Shown here: piece after piece, positions 23,765-37,600 of the stretch
Layout: each line of letters begins with the position of its first letter
Numbering within the stretch: position 1 is the stretch's first letter
Assembly (NCBI GenBank): GCA_022577435.1
Contig: JAKOON010000009.1
Location: 5,610,671 to 5,674,670, forward strand
Length of the DNA stretch: 64,000 bases
Direction: 5' to 3'
From: Embiotoca jacksoni
Lineage: Eukaryota; Chordata; Actinopteri; Embiotocidae
The notes under the pieces: generated by a model
Seen by the model: only the letters and a program-made list of their open reading frames with translations
What the model was told of the DNA's origin: nothing
Database searches by the model: none
Made by a program: the position numbers and the translations under genes

Positions 23765-26700
23765 TCCTAATTTCCTACTTATTTTTATCACTTAATATAA
23801 TATTGTGCATTTGATCTGTTTTGGGGACATTTCAACAATTTATTTTAAACAATATTCCGAAGTTATTGCTAGTGGCGGTAGTTTGTCATACTATCCCTCC
23901 ACTGTAGCACAACAGGGTAACAGTATCACAGGAAATGGAAAGGGAGAAAATGTTGTACTAAAAGGACTGTAAGTGTGGCAGATATCCACTTGACTCAACA
24001 AATTCACACTGTTGAGGTCTGATAAAAGCTTCACATAACATTATGAATGTATTTTTGCAGGAAGCGAGGACTGTGGATTTTGACCTCATCACAGAAAACC
24101 GTTCCAAAATACATAATACTATCTGATTTGTGTTTTAATACACGCTTGAAAAATTTTGAACCTTTTACCCTTAACACTGGGTTGCCACATTATCCATTCA
24201 TGAGTAATTTCTGCCATGCCGAGAGCCAATATAGAAAGAGGTGACTGATTTTGATGTTATAATTGCATAAATTTGTTTAAAAATGAACACTCAAAAGTTA
24301 CACTCATATAATATTTTATCAAAGCCCTTGTCCATGCCCCCTAAAAGGAGGTCAGAGGTCAAGGCGACCAACAGAGCAGCACACAAGTTGTAGTATTTCA
24401 GTAATTCACGAGAAGACGTTCATGAAAGGTGGCTTTTTGAAACTGTAAACCACTGCCTCCTTCAGATACATTAATTTGTAATAAAGTTTTTGTACTCTAT
24501 CCCATTTAGATACCTACATGAAACATAGTGTTACAGGGAGCAGCCATGGCATCTCAACTGCCTGCTTTTAATGTGTCGCTGTGGGAGCAGTTATGATGTT
24601 CCTCATAACAAAAAAGCCACAAAATGAACACACATTATTAGAATGTATACACCTATATTATGTTTTTAGTGTGAAACTAAAGTAAGAAAGTTCAAACAAG
24701 AAAGGCAATATTCATATGAATTGTCTGTATGAGGTTTGGCTTGTTTTCTTACTTTCATGAGCCTGCAGGTGCTGCAGAACAAAACAGTGATTTAGCATCT
24801 TGTACAGATGTTGTTGTCCTTTTCTTTGAAAGTGGAATAGTTCTAAACTTTGAAAAGTTTGAAAACTAATGGTCAAGAAATCTTTTTAGCATCTAGCATA
24901 GAGGTAAAGGCAACACGCCTACAAATGTGGATGTTGGGCTTCAAAGGCACACAGACTGACAGCAGAGATAACACAAGCCAGAGCTTTGCTTTTACATCGG
25001 AAACCAGTTCAATATCAATAAAACTGAAGAAAGTTCACACCTTTACAAGGATACAGAGAATGAAAGATCACGGCCAGCTGCTGCTTTCACAGCCCCTCCT
25101 CTGCTACCACTTCTAACTAATGCAGCACACCTGGTTCTCTATGTCAAAGGGGATTTTATTTATAGATTTTCAGGCAGCATGGGTTCACTAACAATGAGGG
25201 GACAAAGTGTTAACAGAGTCCATAATGTAGGACCAAATGCTTTGGACTGGCTCATCCGTACTTTATCTGAGCGGATACAATTATGACTACAGAGATATTG
25301 TTTTTCCATGGGAAAATCATCATGTTTACAACTTTACCCTTCACCTTGATGTGTCCTGAACTTTTGGGTGGATCATTACAGTAAGTTAATTGTAAACTGA
25401 GCTTGACTACCACACTATCAAAAATAAATTAAGCATGTCTGCAAGGCACAAACTGGTCGGACGAACTAAACATCACAGAAAAGGAGTCGGGCCTGACAAT
25501 CTAATTTTCAGAGAGGAAACGTGTTTTAAGTAACACCGATGGGGTCGGTATCAATGAAAGACACTCAAATTGTCCTCCGAATCAAATTCTTAGTCATGAC
25601 TTTTTTAGTTTGACATTAAGAATAAGTCCTATCAAGATTTCAATATATTCAAAATAAAATGTCAAGTCTCAACATCATTTTTTTCCCCAAGTTAAAACTC
25701 TCTCTCTCTCTCTCTTGCTGCTTCTATGAACAAGTCAGCAGTGTGTTTCTTTTAGCTCTGGCTAGGTTTTCCCTTTAGAGACACAGTGTTTAATCCTTAG
25801 ATGGTTTACTGTAATTACTGAAGACATCAAGCTACTGTAAGGACGCCACCTCAACTAACCTCACTGTCTTTCTCCTTAGCTCGTTGTCACATTAGTTCAC
25901 ATAAAGAGAGAGGAGACAAACACCGGAAGCTAGAGGTTTAAGCTTTCCTCATGAAGTTCGGCAAGTTTCAGGTAAACAAAAAAACACAGGGAGAAGGCAA
26001 AGACTTAGGAACTGGCAAAATTCATACATAAGGAGAATAATAAGCTAAAAGTCACAAGGCAGAACAAAGACATGCTGACATATAGAGTGCTGATGGCTCA
26101 TGAGACGCAGGTGAGCACCAGAACAGGTATGAAAAAACAAGTAAATGAGACAATAGGCGTGTTATTTCAAAGTAAAACAGGAAATCCAACAAAGTGAAGG
26201 CAGAAGGCTGACGATCCACAGTCATCCGAGGGTTAGACTTTCCTAGTATCTTGTGTTTTTCCCTTTTAAAACACTCCAATATTTAATGTCACATCCTTCA
26301 ATGTGTTTTTAATCCAGTGAATCTGATTACATGTGCTGAATGATGGAGCTTTTGTTTGAGTTGGACATGATATTTTATATAACTGCACATACAATAATTT
26401 GGTGCACGCAAACTTAAAATACATCTGTGAGTTGGGAAAAAGTGAGCAGCAGCTTTTAAAACTGCTGGTTATCAGTAAAACTGACCAAGGTTTTATGTTA
26501 TTGACACAGAACGTGTCCTTATTTCACATTAAAGCGAGTTATGGAGTCTCACTAACAACTTGTGAAATAAAATACATGTCGTTTCAATACCAGAGATATA
26601 TTATTCGCACCATAATGATCACCACTCTGTCAAAACTCAACGATAGGTATTTTGGACTCAGATCAGTTATTGTATGACGTACCATAACTTTATGACACTC

Positions 26701-28690
26701 AACCCTTTCAGCGGAAAAAAAAACACCTGCATGCATATTTTACATTGTACAGTATACAAAGGAAGCTATTAACTGAATAAGGCCTAACCATTAATCTATA
26801 AAACTGGACATGTTTACTGTGGGTTGGGCCATTGAAAATACATTTGTGTCATTCTTTCCAGAAGTCTATTCAACTCTGTGTCTGTGTGAGGTTCCTCACA
26901 CAGAGCAGACGTGCTATATTTACAGTAGGTTTTTGTGTTTCATTGATGTAGACAAATTGACCACTTTTATTTGGGTGTCACAGAACAAATGATTCTAAAA
27001 GTCATGTAAAGGTTAAGTCTGAAACCAAGATTTAAAACAGAATAAAATGATGTCAACCAGGGCAGAAGGGAAGTGTAGTAAAATAATAAAGTTGGATTAT
27101 ATGGTTTAACCTGATTTGGAGATTAGAGTCTAGTCTTTATGTCTATGGCCCTTCATTTGATACAAGACCACATCTTCCTGATGGCAAGGAAAACCAGGAA
27201 AATAGAGAAGGTCTTTCCTTAAGTTAAAACTTGACAACAGGATGTTTCTTTAATTGCGTTTTATATGAATTTATGCTCTTAACATATTAATGGATAACTT
27301 TAATAAGTAACAACCGGATAAAATGAGTCCTCCTCCAGTAAACTATGTTTAATGCACTGCTTATCTCACACTGTTTTGATCCATTATTCAACAAACATCA
27401 CAATGTTCTCACATTGTCACAGCTACATTTCCAGATGATGAAAGTAGGACACTTTTCTGGGCTGATGTGTCAGGCTTCATGTCACCAATAGTTTCTAGCC
27501 ATATATGCAACCAAAGGTAACTGTGTTTAGCCGCAGGCCAAGAGGTGACAACGGAGCCACCTGACATGTGACAGGACAGTAATCAAACAGGACTCTATCC
27601 TATTTGCAGTCCTGGCCCAGAATTAGCTGCACTGCGATGAAGCAGATCACAGTTCCTCAAAAGGTTCTCTGTGCTGGTGTGTTACTATAAGGGACATTAC
27701 CGGAAAATAGGTAAGAAGTTGAACAAAATTTGCTGAAACAAGACAGATGAAGAGAGACGACATATGGGATCCTTCTGGAAAAAGATCAGGCAGGTGACTG
27801 AATGCAAAATGCGGTGGTTCAGCAGCATCCACACCAAACGTCTGCCGGATGGAGGTGCCATCAACTTCTCTGAGGTCAGACACGATCTATTTCATGTGTT
27901 ATCACCATTCCTGTGCTGTAAAATAAATATGACATTTGAAAGCAATTCGTGGGACTATTTAGCATGAATTTACAGCTTGTGCCATTAATGTCAACTGAGC
28001 TCTTCTGATAGACAGTCTTGTAAGACTTGTATAAGTACATTTATTTGTATAGCACATTTCAACAACTATCAAATTGCTTTACGTAGGATATAAATGGCAT
28101 CAAGACAAAATGTAAGCTATATAAGACAAAAAGATTTAAAACAGCATTACATTAAATTAAATTAATGAGGGTGAAAAATTTAAGGAAAATACAAGAGTTA
28201 AAATTCATGTTCAGTGTAAGAAGTGAGCAAATATTTGATTTGATAAAAGGCTGTAGCAAACAGAAAAGTCTTCAGCTTTAGATGATAGCCTTGTTATAAA
28301 CTTCAGAAATAAACTTTAAAAATTACAACAAAAAGCGGGTCGGACGTGTAGGCTTCTGTAGACAAGAAGAGTTGTAAGTAAATCATAAGTGAAAACTATG
28401 ATTAGATTTTGGTTTTAAACCAAAAATGTAGATTAAAACACCTAAAAACAAAACAAATGTGCAACGATAACAATCACTATCGTCGTCGTCACCATCATCA
28501 CTATAAGAGGAGGATATGTAGGCTAATACACATTAGTAGACCTATAGACTATATGGAAATTACTAAAGACGGCACCAAAAACGGACAAAATTATGATTAA
28601 CAAAGACACAAAAACACAGTCAAAGTGAGAATTACGAGACTTGACATGGCTTGACATGTCAGTTATGATTTGTGCGTCCTGCCTCCTGGT
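23765..28690. other. cgn-tuft1 intergenic region
   Basis: About 5 kb of AT-rich DNA with no coding exon recognised. It holds a short (CT)n at about 25698-25716 and a dispersed repeat at 28036-28290. All open frames here are short, lack similarity to families I know and lack exon borders. Confidence 0.6.
28036..28290 (+). repeat. Dispersed repeat, TTTATTTGTATAGCACATTT family
   Basis: Opens CATTTATTTGTATAGCACAT, continues with AATTGCTTTACG and ends in an AAAAGTCTTCAGCTTTAGAT segment. This order is typical of an abundant teleost repeat. A related opening lies at 32686. Family assignment is from memory. Confidence 0.5.
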
Positions 28691-28943
28691 TAATGGTTTA
28701 GTACATTCCTCCTCTGAGGTGCGGGTTGGCAGACCGGCAGGTCTCCAGTTTAACCCCTGGACAGACAGAGGAGACAGAGGACAGCTGAACCGGGCCCAGG
28801 TGTCTCTTCACTTCTCCTCAACAGTTGTTTTGCGAAGAGAAGTCGTAAGGGACACATAAGCAAAGGAAATTGTATTCAGAAAGTTTGGGCGGCTACAGTT
28901 TCATATTCATTTTTATGCCTTGGCTTCACTTTCCTCGCAGAAG
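28690..28943 (+). promoter_or_regulatory. tuft1: Candidate tuft1 promoter / 5' leader
   Basis: A locally GC-richer stretch just before the proposed start codon. The bases directly before the ATG (ttcactttcctcgcag) also look like a splice acceptor, so the ATG exon could instead be exon 2 after an unseen leader exon. No TATA box stands out. Confidence 0.35.
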
Positions 28944-31900
28944 ATGAGCGGAGCCGCGACGCGGACGGTGGGAAATGGAGAAGAGGACAACACCACTAAT
29001 GTGAGTGATACGACACGAGCTTATTGTTTTAGAAGCCTCGTTAGAAATATAACATATGTAGTGATTTAACTTAACCGGTCTCTCCAGGGCTGACTTTGAT
29101 CGCTTTGATCACGCGGCTGTAATAGATAACGTTAGCTAATTGAACTGTGCTCTTACTTTGTGGCATATTTTCAGTTTCACATACGACCATATTTATCCGT
29201 AACTTTTACCGGTAAAAAAAAAAGAAAAAGAAAAAAGAACAAACATATTGTCTACACGGGACATTTTGAATTAGATATTTATGTGACATTAAAAGCCGAA
29301 AATACACTTTTCCCCAGTCACAGGACAAACCGAACGTGTCCATAAAGCGCATGCGCTGTAAAATCATCCTGCATATTTTGACCTAAAGTGGTCCTGAAGT
29401 CTGATGCTTTTAATTGTACCATTTCTCGCAGGGGCACCATGCAGTCAGCTTCCACACTCACAATCCCGTGGCATGGTCATGAACATTTTTATCACAACAC
29501 ATTTATTTGACATCAGGATTATATCTACAGAAGAGTCCATTTATTCTTTCTCCAGTTAAAAAAAATAAAAGATCTTAAATTATTTATTGCAAATTATGGC
29601 AATATTGAACGAGAAAAGATTAGTGAAAGACTTCGCTTCTTGACAGTATGGACAGTTTAGCTATCCAACACGGTTTAGTATTTAGGGTAAGTCACTTTTA
29701 TAGGTAGATACAAGCTTTACTTAAACTACCTTTGTAAAAAAAAATAATCTACTTATGTCCTTCTCCTGGACTGTAGGATTTTTTTTTTCAATTATGTTGT
29801 GGTGTTTTTTTATTAACATCAAAAGCTGACAATAATGTTAGCCTACTTGTGAGTTTACCACTTATAAAGTCACCTAAATAGGAAAATACTGAAGCTATTA
29901 GTAATTTTCAATTGTATTAAAGACAGAGATTTGTTATTAATCCCCCAAACTGCTGTTAACATAACAGTTTACAACACTTTTACACTCCTGATGTTGCTGA
30001 GAGGCTTTAGAGCTCCACTGTTACTGCAGAGCTCAACGGTGGAAACAAATAGTTTAAAAATGGGGGTGGTATTTGTGTAACACCCAGACATAGATACAAA
30101 TATAAACATACACAAAAGCACCTTTGATTCCTAAATTTGATCATATTAAGCTAAAATAAAGTAAGTGTTTATTACTGTGAAAATAGAATCGAATGATATC
30201 TTTAACCATCCAATTGGAAAAGTTGTATGGGGCATGTACCCCCTCAAGTTAAATGGATAGGACAACATTTTAATCAAGTGACTGCAATTTACAAGTTAGT
30301 TAAGTTTTCTTGTTATTCTCTCAAAGTGATAAAAGTCATGCCAAACAGTCTCTAAATTCAATATTTGAAAGGACAAAAGCAAATACCTCTTGCATGTTAT
30401 TTATTACATATCTTAAAATACTGATCAAACAGCAAGTGTATTGCCCTGTTACTTGTTGGATGAGTTGAACTTAATTTACACTTCATCAGTAACTTCCCCT
30501 GGAGAGTTTACACAGAAAAGTAAGAACAGATCGCTCTTTGTCAGCGTACTACACCTTGTTCAAGGTGAACTGATGTGTTCAAACAAGTGAAGGCTGACGC
30601 TACTTCGAACGTCATTACAAGTCAACGAACAAGCACACCCTCGAGCCATGTTTTATTGCTTAAAAATAATTGCAATGTTTTAAGTCATGCAAGATCATTA
30701 CATAAATCATTTGTTAAGACACTACTCCCGGTGTTGACTGCACACCTTTGTTGCTGTATTAGCATTTCCCAGCATGCCTTAGTTATTTCTTCATAACTTT
30801 TGGGAATAAAGTAACCAAATTAAATCAAAATGATGGGCAGAAATTACATTTAGTTTTGTTAAAACTTGCTATTTATTGATATTTCAATGAAGACATAAAC
30901 TCCATGAAAAGAGTTACTTTCACTCTGCTTGAGAGTGTATTCGATGGTCTCACATGTACAAGCAAAAAGAGTTGATTTGAACTCAGAGAGTTTATTCCGA
31001 GGATGTGAATTTACTGTGTGCAGAGAATTCTGCATCAGGAGTTCTGGAACTCATTAAGAATGAGCCTCGACTTGTTAGTTTGGTAATTCAATAGAAATGA
31101 CCTCATTTCATTGGGAATCAAACAATGTTTGTTTTTTTTCCCTAGCCCTCTCTTGTGCAAAAAATATTGGCAGATCTGTTATTGATTGCTGTAATGATGT
31201 GGATTGTTGTGAGGTGCTTTGAAACTAACACAGAGTAAGAAGATATCCCTACAAATAAAACTGACTTGTGTTGTTGTGACACTGTTTAAGTGGATGAAAG
31301 AGCTTTTTTTTTTTTTTTTTTTTTATCTCTGGTCAGAGAGGAATGTGTTGTTTTTTTTGTCCATGAGTCCTGTGATCTCACTGTAAACATGAGCTTTGAC
31401 TTCCTTTGCAAACTGTACATCTTGTCTGTCTCCATTGAAAACCTACTTCATCCACCTAAACACATTTAGGAGTTTAATGGTTTTCCTCCTCATCTTGACA
31501 AATGGCACTTATTGTGTATTCTGTCATGGCGTGAGAACATGCTGGGAAGAGTGAGAACGATGCGGCCAAGTATGTTATTAAAATAGCTTAGCTGGAGTGT
31601 ATATTTTGTCAACTCAACAGTATACTTAAGTGTCTCCACAAGAGACAGCCACTCTAATCCTTGTGTGTGATACAAACATTCTTAAATGGCTTGTTTAAAC
31701 TACTCACATGTCAACAAAATTAAAAGCACCTACAAATATACAGCATAACATCTTCACTAATTACAGGGTAGTACACTCCGGCACAAATTGAGAGACACGC
31801 AGACACAAAAATAAATGTGACTCATAATATCATACATTTAGAATGTAATGCATTCGTACTGAAATTAACAATTTTAATAATCCATTAGCAAATGAAGTCA

Positions 31901-34572
31901 TTAAAAATATCAATAATTGGGGATTTTACAAATTTTTACGTCATTGTGAATCTAATACGTTTTGTTAAATAAAAAGCATTTTTCATTCATTTTTTGGACA
32001 TTTTAAAGTAATTCTAGGACTGCAACTAATGGTCATTTTCACTATTACAGTGTCTTCTTGATTAAGAAAATTGTGACAAATGCCCAGTACAATCTCCTAA
32101 AGCCATCCAGCAGTCCAAAACCAAAAGACATTCAGTTTACACTCATAAAAGACTGAGGAAACCATAAAATATACAAATTTGAGAATATGGAATTGGAATT
32201 ATAGAAATTTCTTCAAAAACATCAACTCAAATTGATTAAGCGGTTATCAAAATAGTTGCTAAATATTTTCTAGGGGATCCACTCACCTGCTTTTTCAGCT
32301 CTAAATCAAACATTGATTAACTCATGCACGCTGCACGTCGAGGATCCAGCGGGTCGGGGCGGTAGTTTAAAGTTGAGACAAGTAAGCATGAACATATTTG
32401 GGCTGTGCAGCATTTGACTTTTGTTTGCGCAGTTTTATTTACTCTACACACACTCAGCGCGCCAGTGACTGTTATATAAAGACCCTTCATTAATCTCTCA
32501 CATAACTCGCAACACACATTCCTCAGGGTGCTGCTACCTACCACTGTCATCATGTGGCAGATAAATGAGGCCTCGGCCACAGTTGTATCTGTTCTTACCG
32601 TCCTCGCTAACTTTGAGTATATTTGCACAGTTAGGCTCAGCACTCTGCGTTAACCAAGTCACTCAATTGACTGATGATCGTGATGGTTTTATTTATATCG
32701 CACATTCAAACACAACTTACGTTGACCAAAGTGCTGCACAACATCACCAAACTCATAAAAACATATTAAAGACAATTATTAAAGAATTTATAGAAACTGA
32801 ATTGGTGCTCAAAGCTAAAAACAAATTATATTTCTAAAATAAAATCTGAAAACAAAATGGTAGGTGAGTCTTATTATAGCTCAGTGACAGTCAAACTGTT
32901 TAGATTCACACAAACCTTTCTTTGTCGGCGACTGTGCACAATCTAAATAGTGGAAATGTTCCCTTCAGTTCTTTCCATTGTGTATTTGGCACCACAGTCC
33001 TGCAGGGGAGGCTAACAGCTGTGTGTCTCCATGGAAGTGGCACTGTAGCTGTGTGACTAGAGGAAGGAGGGTTGGGCAGCTGGCGGAGCCTCACCCTGCC
33101 ATGTAAGGCAAGACAGCCGTGGCTTCCCACACACTTAGTGTTAGACAGACTGTCTGGATCGCAGCTGGCTGATCATCACCGGGGAGAGTCCCCCACAACT
33201 TTGTCTGCAAACAAAGGTAGATACCAGAGGGATTTTTTGTGAGGTTAAGTAAAGGATTTGCTTGATGATGATGAGAGAGTGAAGAGCATGATGGTACTTG
33301 TGGTTATAGTTTTGGTTGCGTAATGAATTACAGAGAATTGTTTGGTTATGTACTTCCTTTTTCGTTATCTTATCGTGAACTTGTCGATAAGATATTATTA
33401 GAATGAGAAAACCTTATCGATCTCTGTAGGGAAATGGCTTAAATTAACAGCTCTTGTGTTAGCAGGCGAGGCATTAAAGAGAAAATTATTTTATTCAGTC
33501 TGAATTTATGAGTTCACCTTTATCATTTATTATTTGTGACATATTTATTTTACACCTGATTATACTCACATTAAGTTAATCTCGTAAAAGCAACTTTAAA
33601 AGTGTATAAAGGCCCGTCCTATTTGTCAGTTACTTCTTGGCCATGAAAAAATGATTCCGTTTTGTCGTATTGGTGACACATACATTTGGTATTGAGCAAA
33701 GTGGACAGTTTGTTACTAACGCGTGGCGTGTAATTGGGTGGAGCAGGATTTGCAAATATCAACCGTTCAACGTGTCAAAGTGTTTTATGACTTCTCTAAG
33801 CGTTCATAAGGCATGTAGTCGAGTTGCTTGGGAATAAAAACGTATTTGTTTTGACGGCAGGTAGAGATGGATGGATTTCACACATGGTATTGAACTCTGG
33901 GTGGTCCTGCAGTGGGCAAATTTACTGCCTCTGGTTCATCAGTTTCTCAGCTGGTTAGCAGGATCTAGATCTAAAGCTGTGTGGCTGATCCTTTATTCAC
34001 TGTTGTTCTTTATCATCTGTCAGCCTGGACGGCTGATTATAGCAGTGACATCATCCCCAAATCAGTGAGCAGCAGTCAGGCGGGACTTTGTTGCCTGATA
34101 GCTGGGATCGGATGGTCCTGTATTGATTGTGAGAGGTCACGGGCAGTTTGAGGACCGTCTGGGGGCAAAGATATCACCTACATATCAGTATGGGTGAGTC
34201 AGGCTGGGCTTGTTTGAAACCAGCTGTTTTCATACCTTCTACAAGTCTCATCAAGATGACGTGATGTGCTGTGAATTTTTCTCACCTGAGTGTCGGTGAT
34301 AATGACACAATCTTATGTTTTCTTAGCTTTTTATACTTAAAATCAACTCAGTTTTAAGTCCCTGCCGATTAATTGTTAAAATTATTACTTTATTGTAGTT
34401 CTAGTTAATTGTAAGGATTTACTGAAAACTCATGTCTCTTGTGTTTGGACTGTTGGTTAAAAAAAAATACATTTAAACATGTAATGTTGGGCTTTAAAAA
34501 AAAAAAAAAAAAAAAGATATTATGAACAACTTTTACCATCTCTGGAAGTTTATAAATAAAATAACAGAGTTC

Positions 34573-34616
<44 letters not shown>

Positions 34617-37600
34617 AGATTGTACTTCACTTTGAATTCTTAATGGTAGTCCTGAGCAGGAGGCACGGACAAGTAGAAATGTATACAGTAGCTGTAGCAC
34701 TGCTCCATCCTCCTGCTCCATTGTCTGGTACAATAAAAGCAGGACACTGGAGACAGAAAACAGATTCCCCCCTGAGGCCTCACTGCTGCTGCTCAGCTGA
34801 AAAAGCTGACCTGTACTGAATAGATGCCTTCAATGGCAAATTATTGAGCAGAGGGCTTTTTTTCAACACTTTATTTACACCTTTGTTTTTTTTCCTCTAC
34901 AGTGATAGTTTCACACTTGTGTTTTTTTTAGGTGTGAGTGTATATCTACTGGTAAATAAAAAAAATGTATTATGGTTATAACCGGCAGCACAGAACAAGA
35001 CTAATAAGATCAAAATTACTTAACAAAGTTGTTTAATTGTTTTTGAGTCATTTATTACCTCGTTTAAACAAAGAAACAGTTTTAATTTCTTGCAGCGCCG
35101 AGGCCTACATGTAAAGAAATAGCATTAGGCTGACCAGATGTACTAGATGTGCTTTATATATTACTGCACAAACAACCGTGCTGGTGATTAGTTTGTTTTA
35201 CATTTCTTTGATGTCACATGGTTTTAATACCTTGGAGGGAAAATTTTGCATCTGTAACAAAACAACACCTCAATAGGTGGAACTGATATTCTCAGTTAAG
35301 CTACTTTTATTAGATTCACTCAACCAGGAAGTTGCCTGCCCTGAAATTACTTTGTACTTAAACATGCACGATCATGCAAGAGATACCCAGAGGTACCGTT
35401 TAACTTTGCAGACTCAATTTTTTCTGTTTCAAAGTGAAATTGAGGTCAAGTCCTCTCAGGCTGGGAACCAATGCAGAAATGAAAATTAAGCATTCCCTGA
35501 GCTGCACGGACAAGCCTAGAGCAACAGCACTCACATGTTTCTCCCTCTTTGCCTTAATAATGGAGCCAGACATAATTGAATGCCGAAGATAAAAGGGTGG
35601 ATCACATTATGTACAACAGAAAAGTGTGAGTTTGCGTTTGCCCGTGCCGTGGAGAGAACAAATAGATGAGGACAAAGCTAAAGAATTGTTAAGCTGTGGT
35701 GATATAACAGAATACTTTACTGTAACCTGCAGTACAACTTCTTTACTTAGAAAAACCTCATATCGTCATGTCTCTCACTGAAGTCTGCTGTGTTTTGTCA
35801 ATACCTGCATGTCTGGGTTGTGACATAAGGGCTGAACCACAGGTAACATTTGCTTACATGCAAATTGGGCGAGTCAGGGCGGCAAAAGTATGCGGTGGCA
35901 CAGTATTTAATTTTATTGGGGAACAAGATCACAAAAACAGGCAATTTGGTCTGTTATGACACATAATAAGCACTTTTTCTGGGAGTGGTTTTTCATCTGT
36001 CTTGCTTTCATCCACAATCATCACGTATTGGGGCTATTTTGGTGGTGTTGTTGACCTCTCCAACACATGGCCACTCCAGTTTATGCAGTCAAGTAATTTG
36101 AGGAAAGTCTCTGGAATTCAGTGACACATTTTGGTGGTGTTGGTGTTCAGTACTCTGTATATAATCTTCTTGCAGTTTCTGTAGTTTTCCTTTTTTTTGA
36201 AGGGCTGGACACGACACTACAAGGAAGGACGACACACCCCTTAAGCTTTTGAACAGCACCTGAGCAAGCCTAAACAAACTTAGATTAAGTCAAAGAAGAT
36301 GGATTAATTTTGAGTACCAAAAATAACCTCCTAACAGTTTATTCTTATGAAGAAATTCTAATCATTTAGTTTATTACTGATGTATTTATTTTGAAGTCCT
36401 GTAGTTGCCAAATGTTTGAAATGTGTTTTAGAGAGTTGCTCTCTCAGAAACACAGAGGAATAGCGTGAGATGAGGTGCGGAGCGGTCATGTTTCGGTGTA
36501 CTGTCATGGCCTCCCTGGGTGTGTCTGCCCAACGATCTTCTCTGGGCGTCTGGCAGAGAGAAGCCCTTGAGCTGTCGCTCCCTCTGATCACAGAGTGAAA
36601 TGTTGGCTCGCCCGTCACCGCCTCGGCGCTGATGGTTTTCAGACAACACAATTAGACACAAAGAGCTGCCAGTCACGACAAACCATTTAGCCTTTGCTAC
36701 AATAGAAAAGTAGAGAACTGGTACTTACTTACATAAGTAACCAAATGTGTTCCCCAAATTTCACGTGCTGGGTTGGCCATATTTGTTCTTTATGTGTCTA
36801 CACGGCTTATGGCAGGCATGTTCACACACACACTCAAAAACCCCAACTCTCTTTCCACCCATTCACACGCAGTTATTTTGTGACACATAAAGAACAAAAC
36901 AACTGAACGCATACATTCTCTCATCAACAACATTGATCTATTTCCGTGATCAGAGTTAATAAATGCTAAACAGGAGGAGTTGACTGACATGTTGTGAAAG
37001 CATCAGGCTGTTAGGTTTCTTTCTCCAATTGATATGATCTGATGACAATTCAAATAAGCATCTGGCACAAGTGCACCTGACTGTATTTGTCGTGGTGTTA
37101 CTTGGTAGTCAGACATAGTTAATGGCTTTTCCCAGGAAAGGAGGACTGGTTGATAAATCAAATTTGGCAGTTGGTGCTCCCATCTATCAAGTGTGGAACA
37201 AAAGCTGTCAGGAAACGTTGCAAAATGTTTTCTCCCGGTCTCCTGGAGACTTTTCTACATTCTCAAAATCATTTGATTGTGATTATTTTTCATAATAATT
37301 ATGAAAATTATTTCATTATTATGATTATTTTTCTTGATTCAAAGTGCCTCTTAAAGTATAAACTCTGAGTTAGATGAAGTCCATATTATGTTAGAGGTGG
37401 TGTCACAGATATGTGTGTACATTTGCATACCGTTGAAGTTATTGTTGCAGCATTGCCTTAAAGCTGACAACAGACTGTGGTATGTAGCGAACGTGCCATT
37501 GCCTCTCGGGTGTCATTCTCACAGCGAGCAATTAAAGGTGTTTAAGTTGGCTTTGTCAAGTGTGAATTTAACTTGGAGCATCGCTGCACCGTGTGACAAA

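Noticed and set aside
33000..33216. Possible extra tuft1 leader exon with donor-like gtagat at 33217
   Set aside because: Weak donor and no defined acceptor or start. The local GC rise alone does not support an exon.
33871..34068. 65-codon hydrophobic open frame in tuft1 intron 1
   Set aside because: No signal-peptide context, no homology I recognise and no conserved splice signals.
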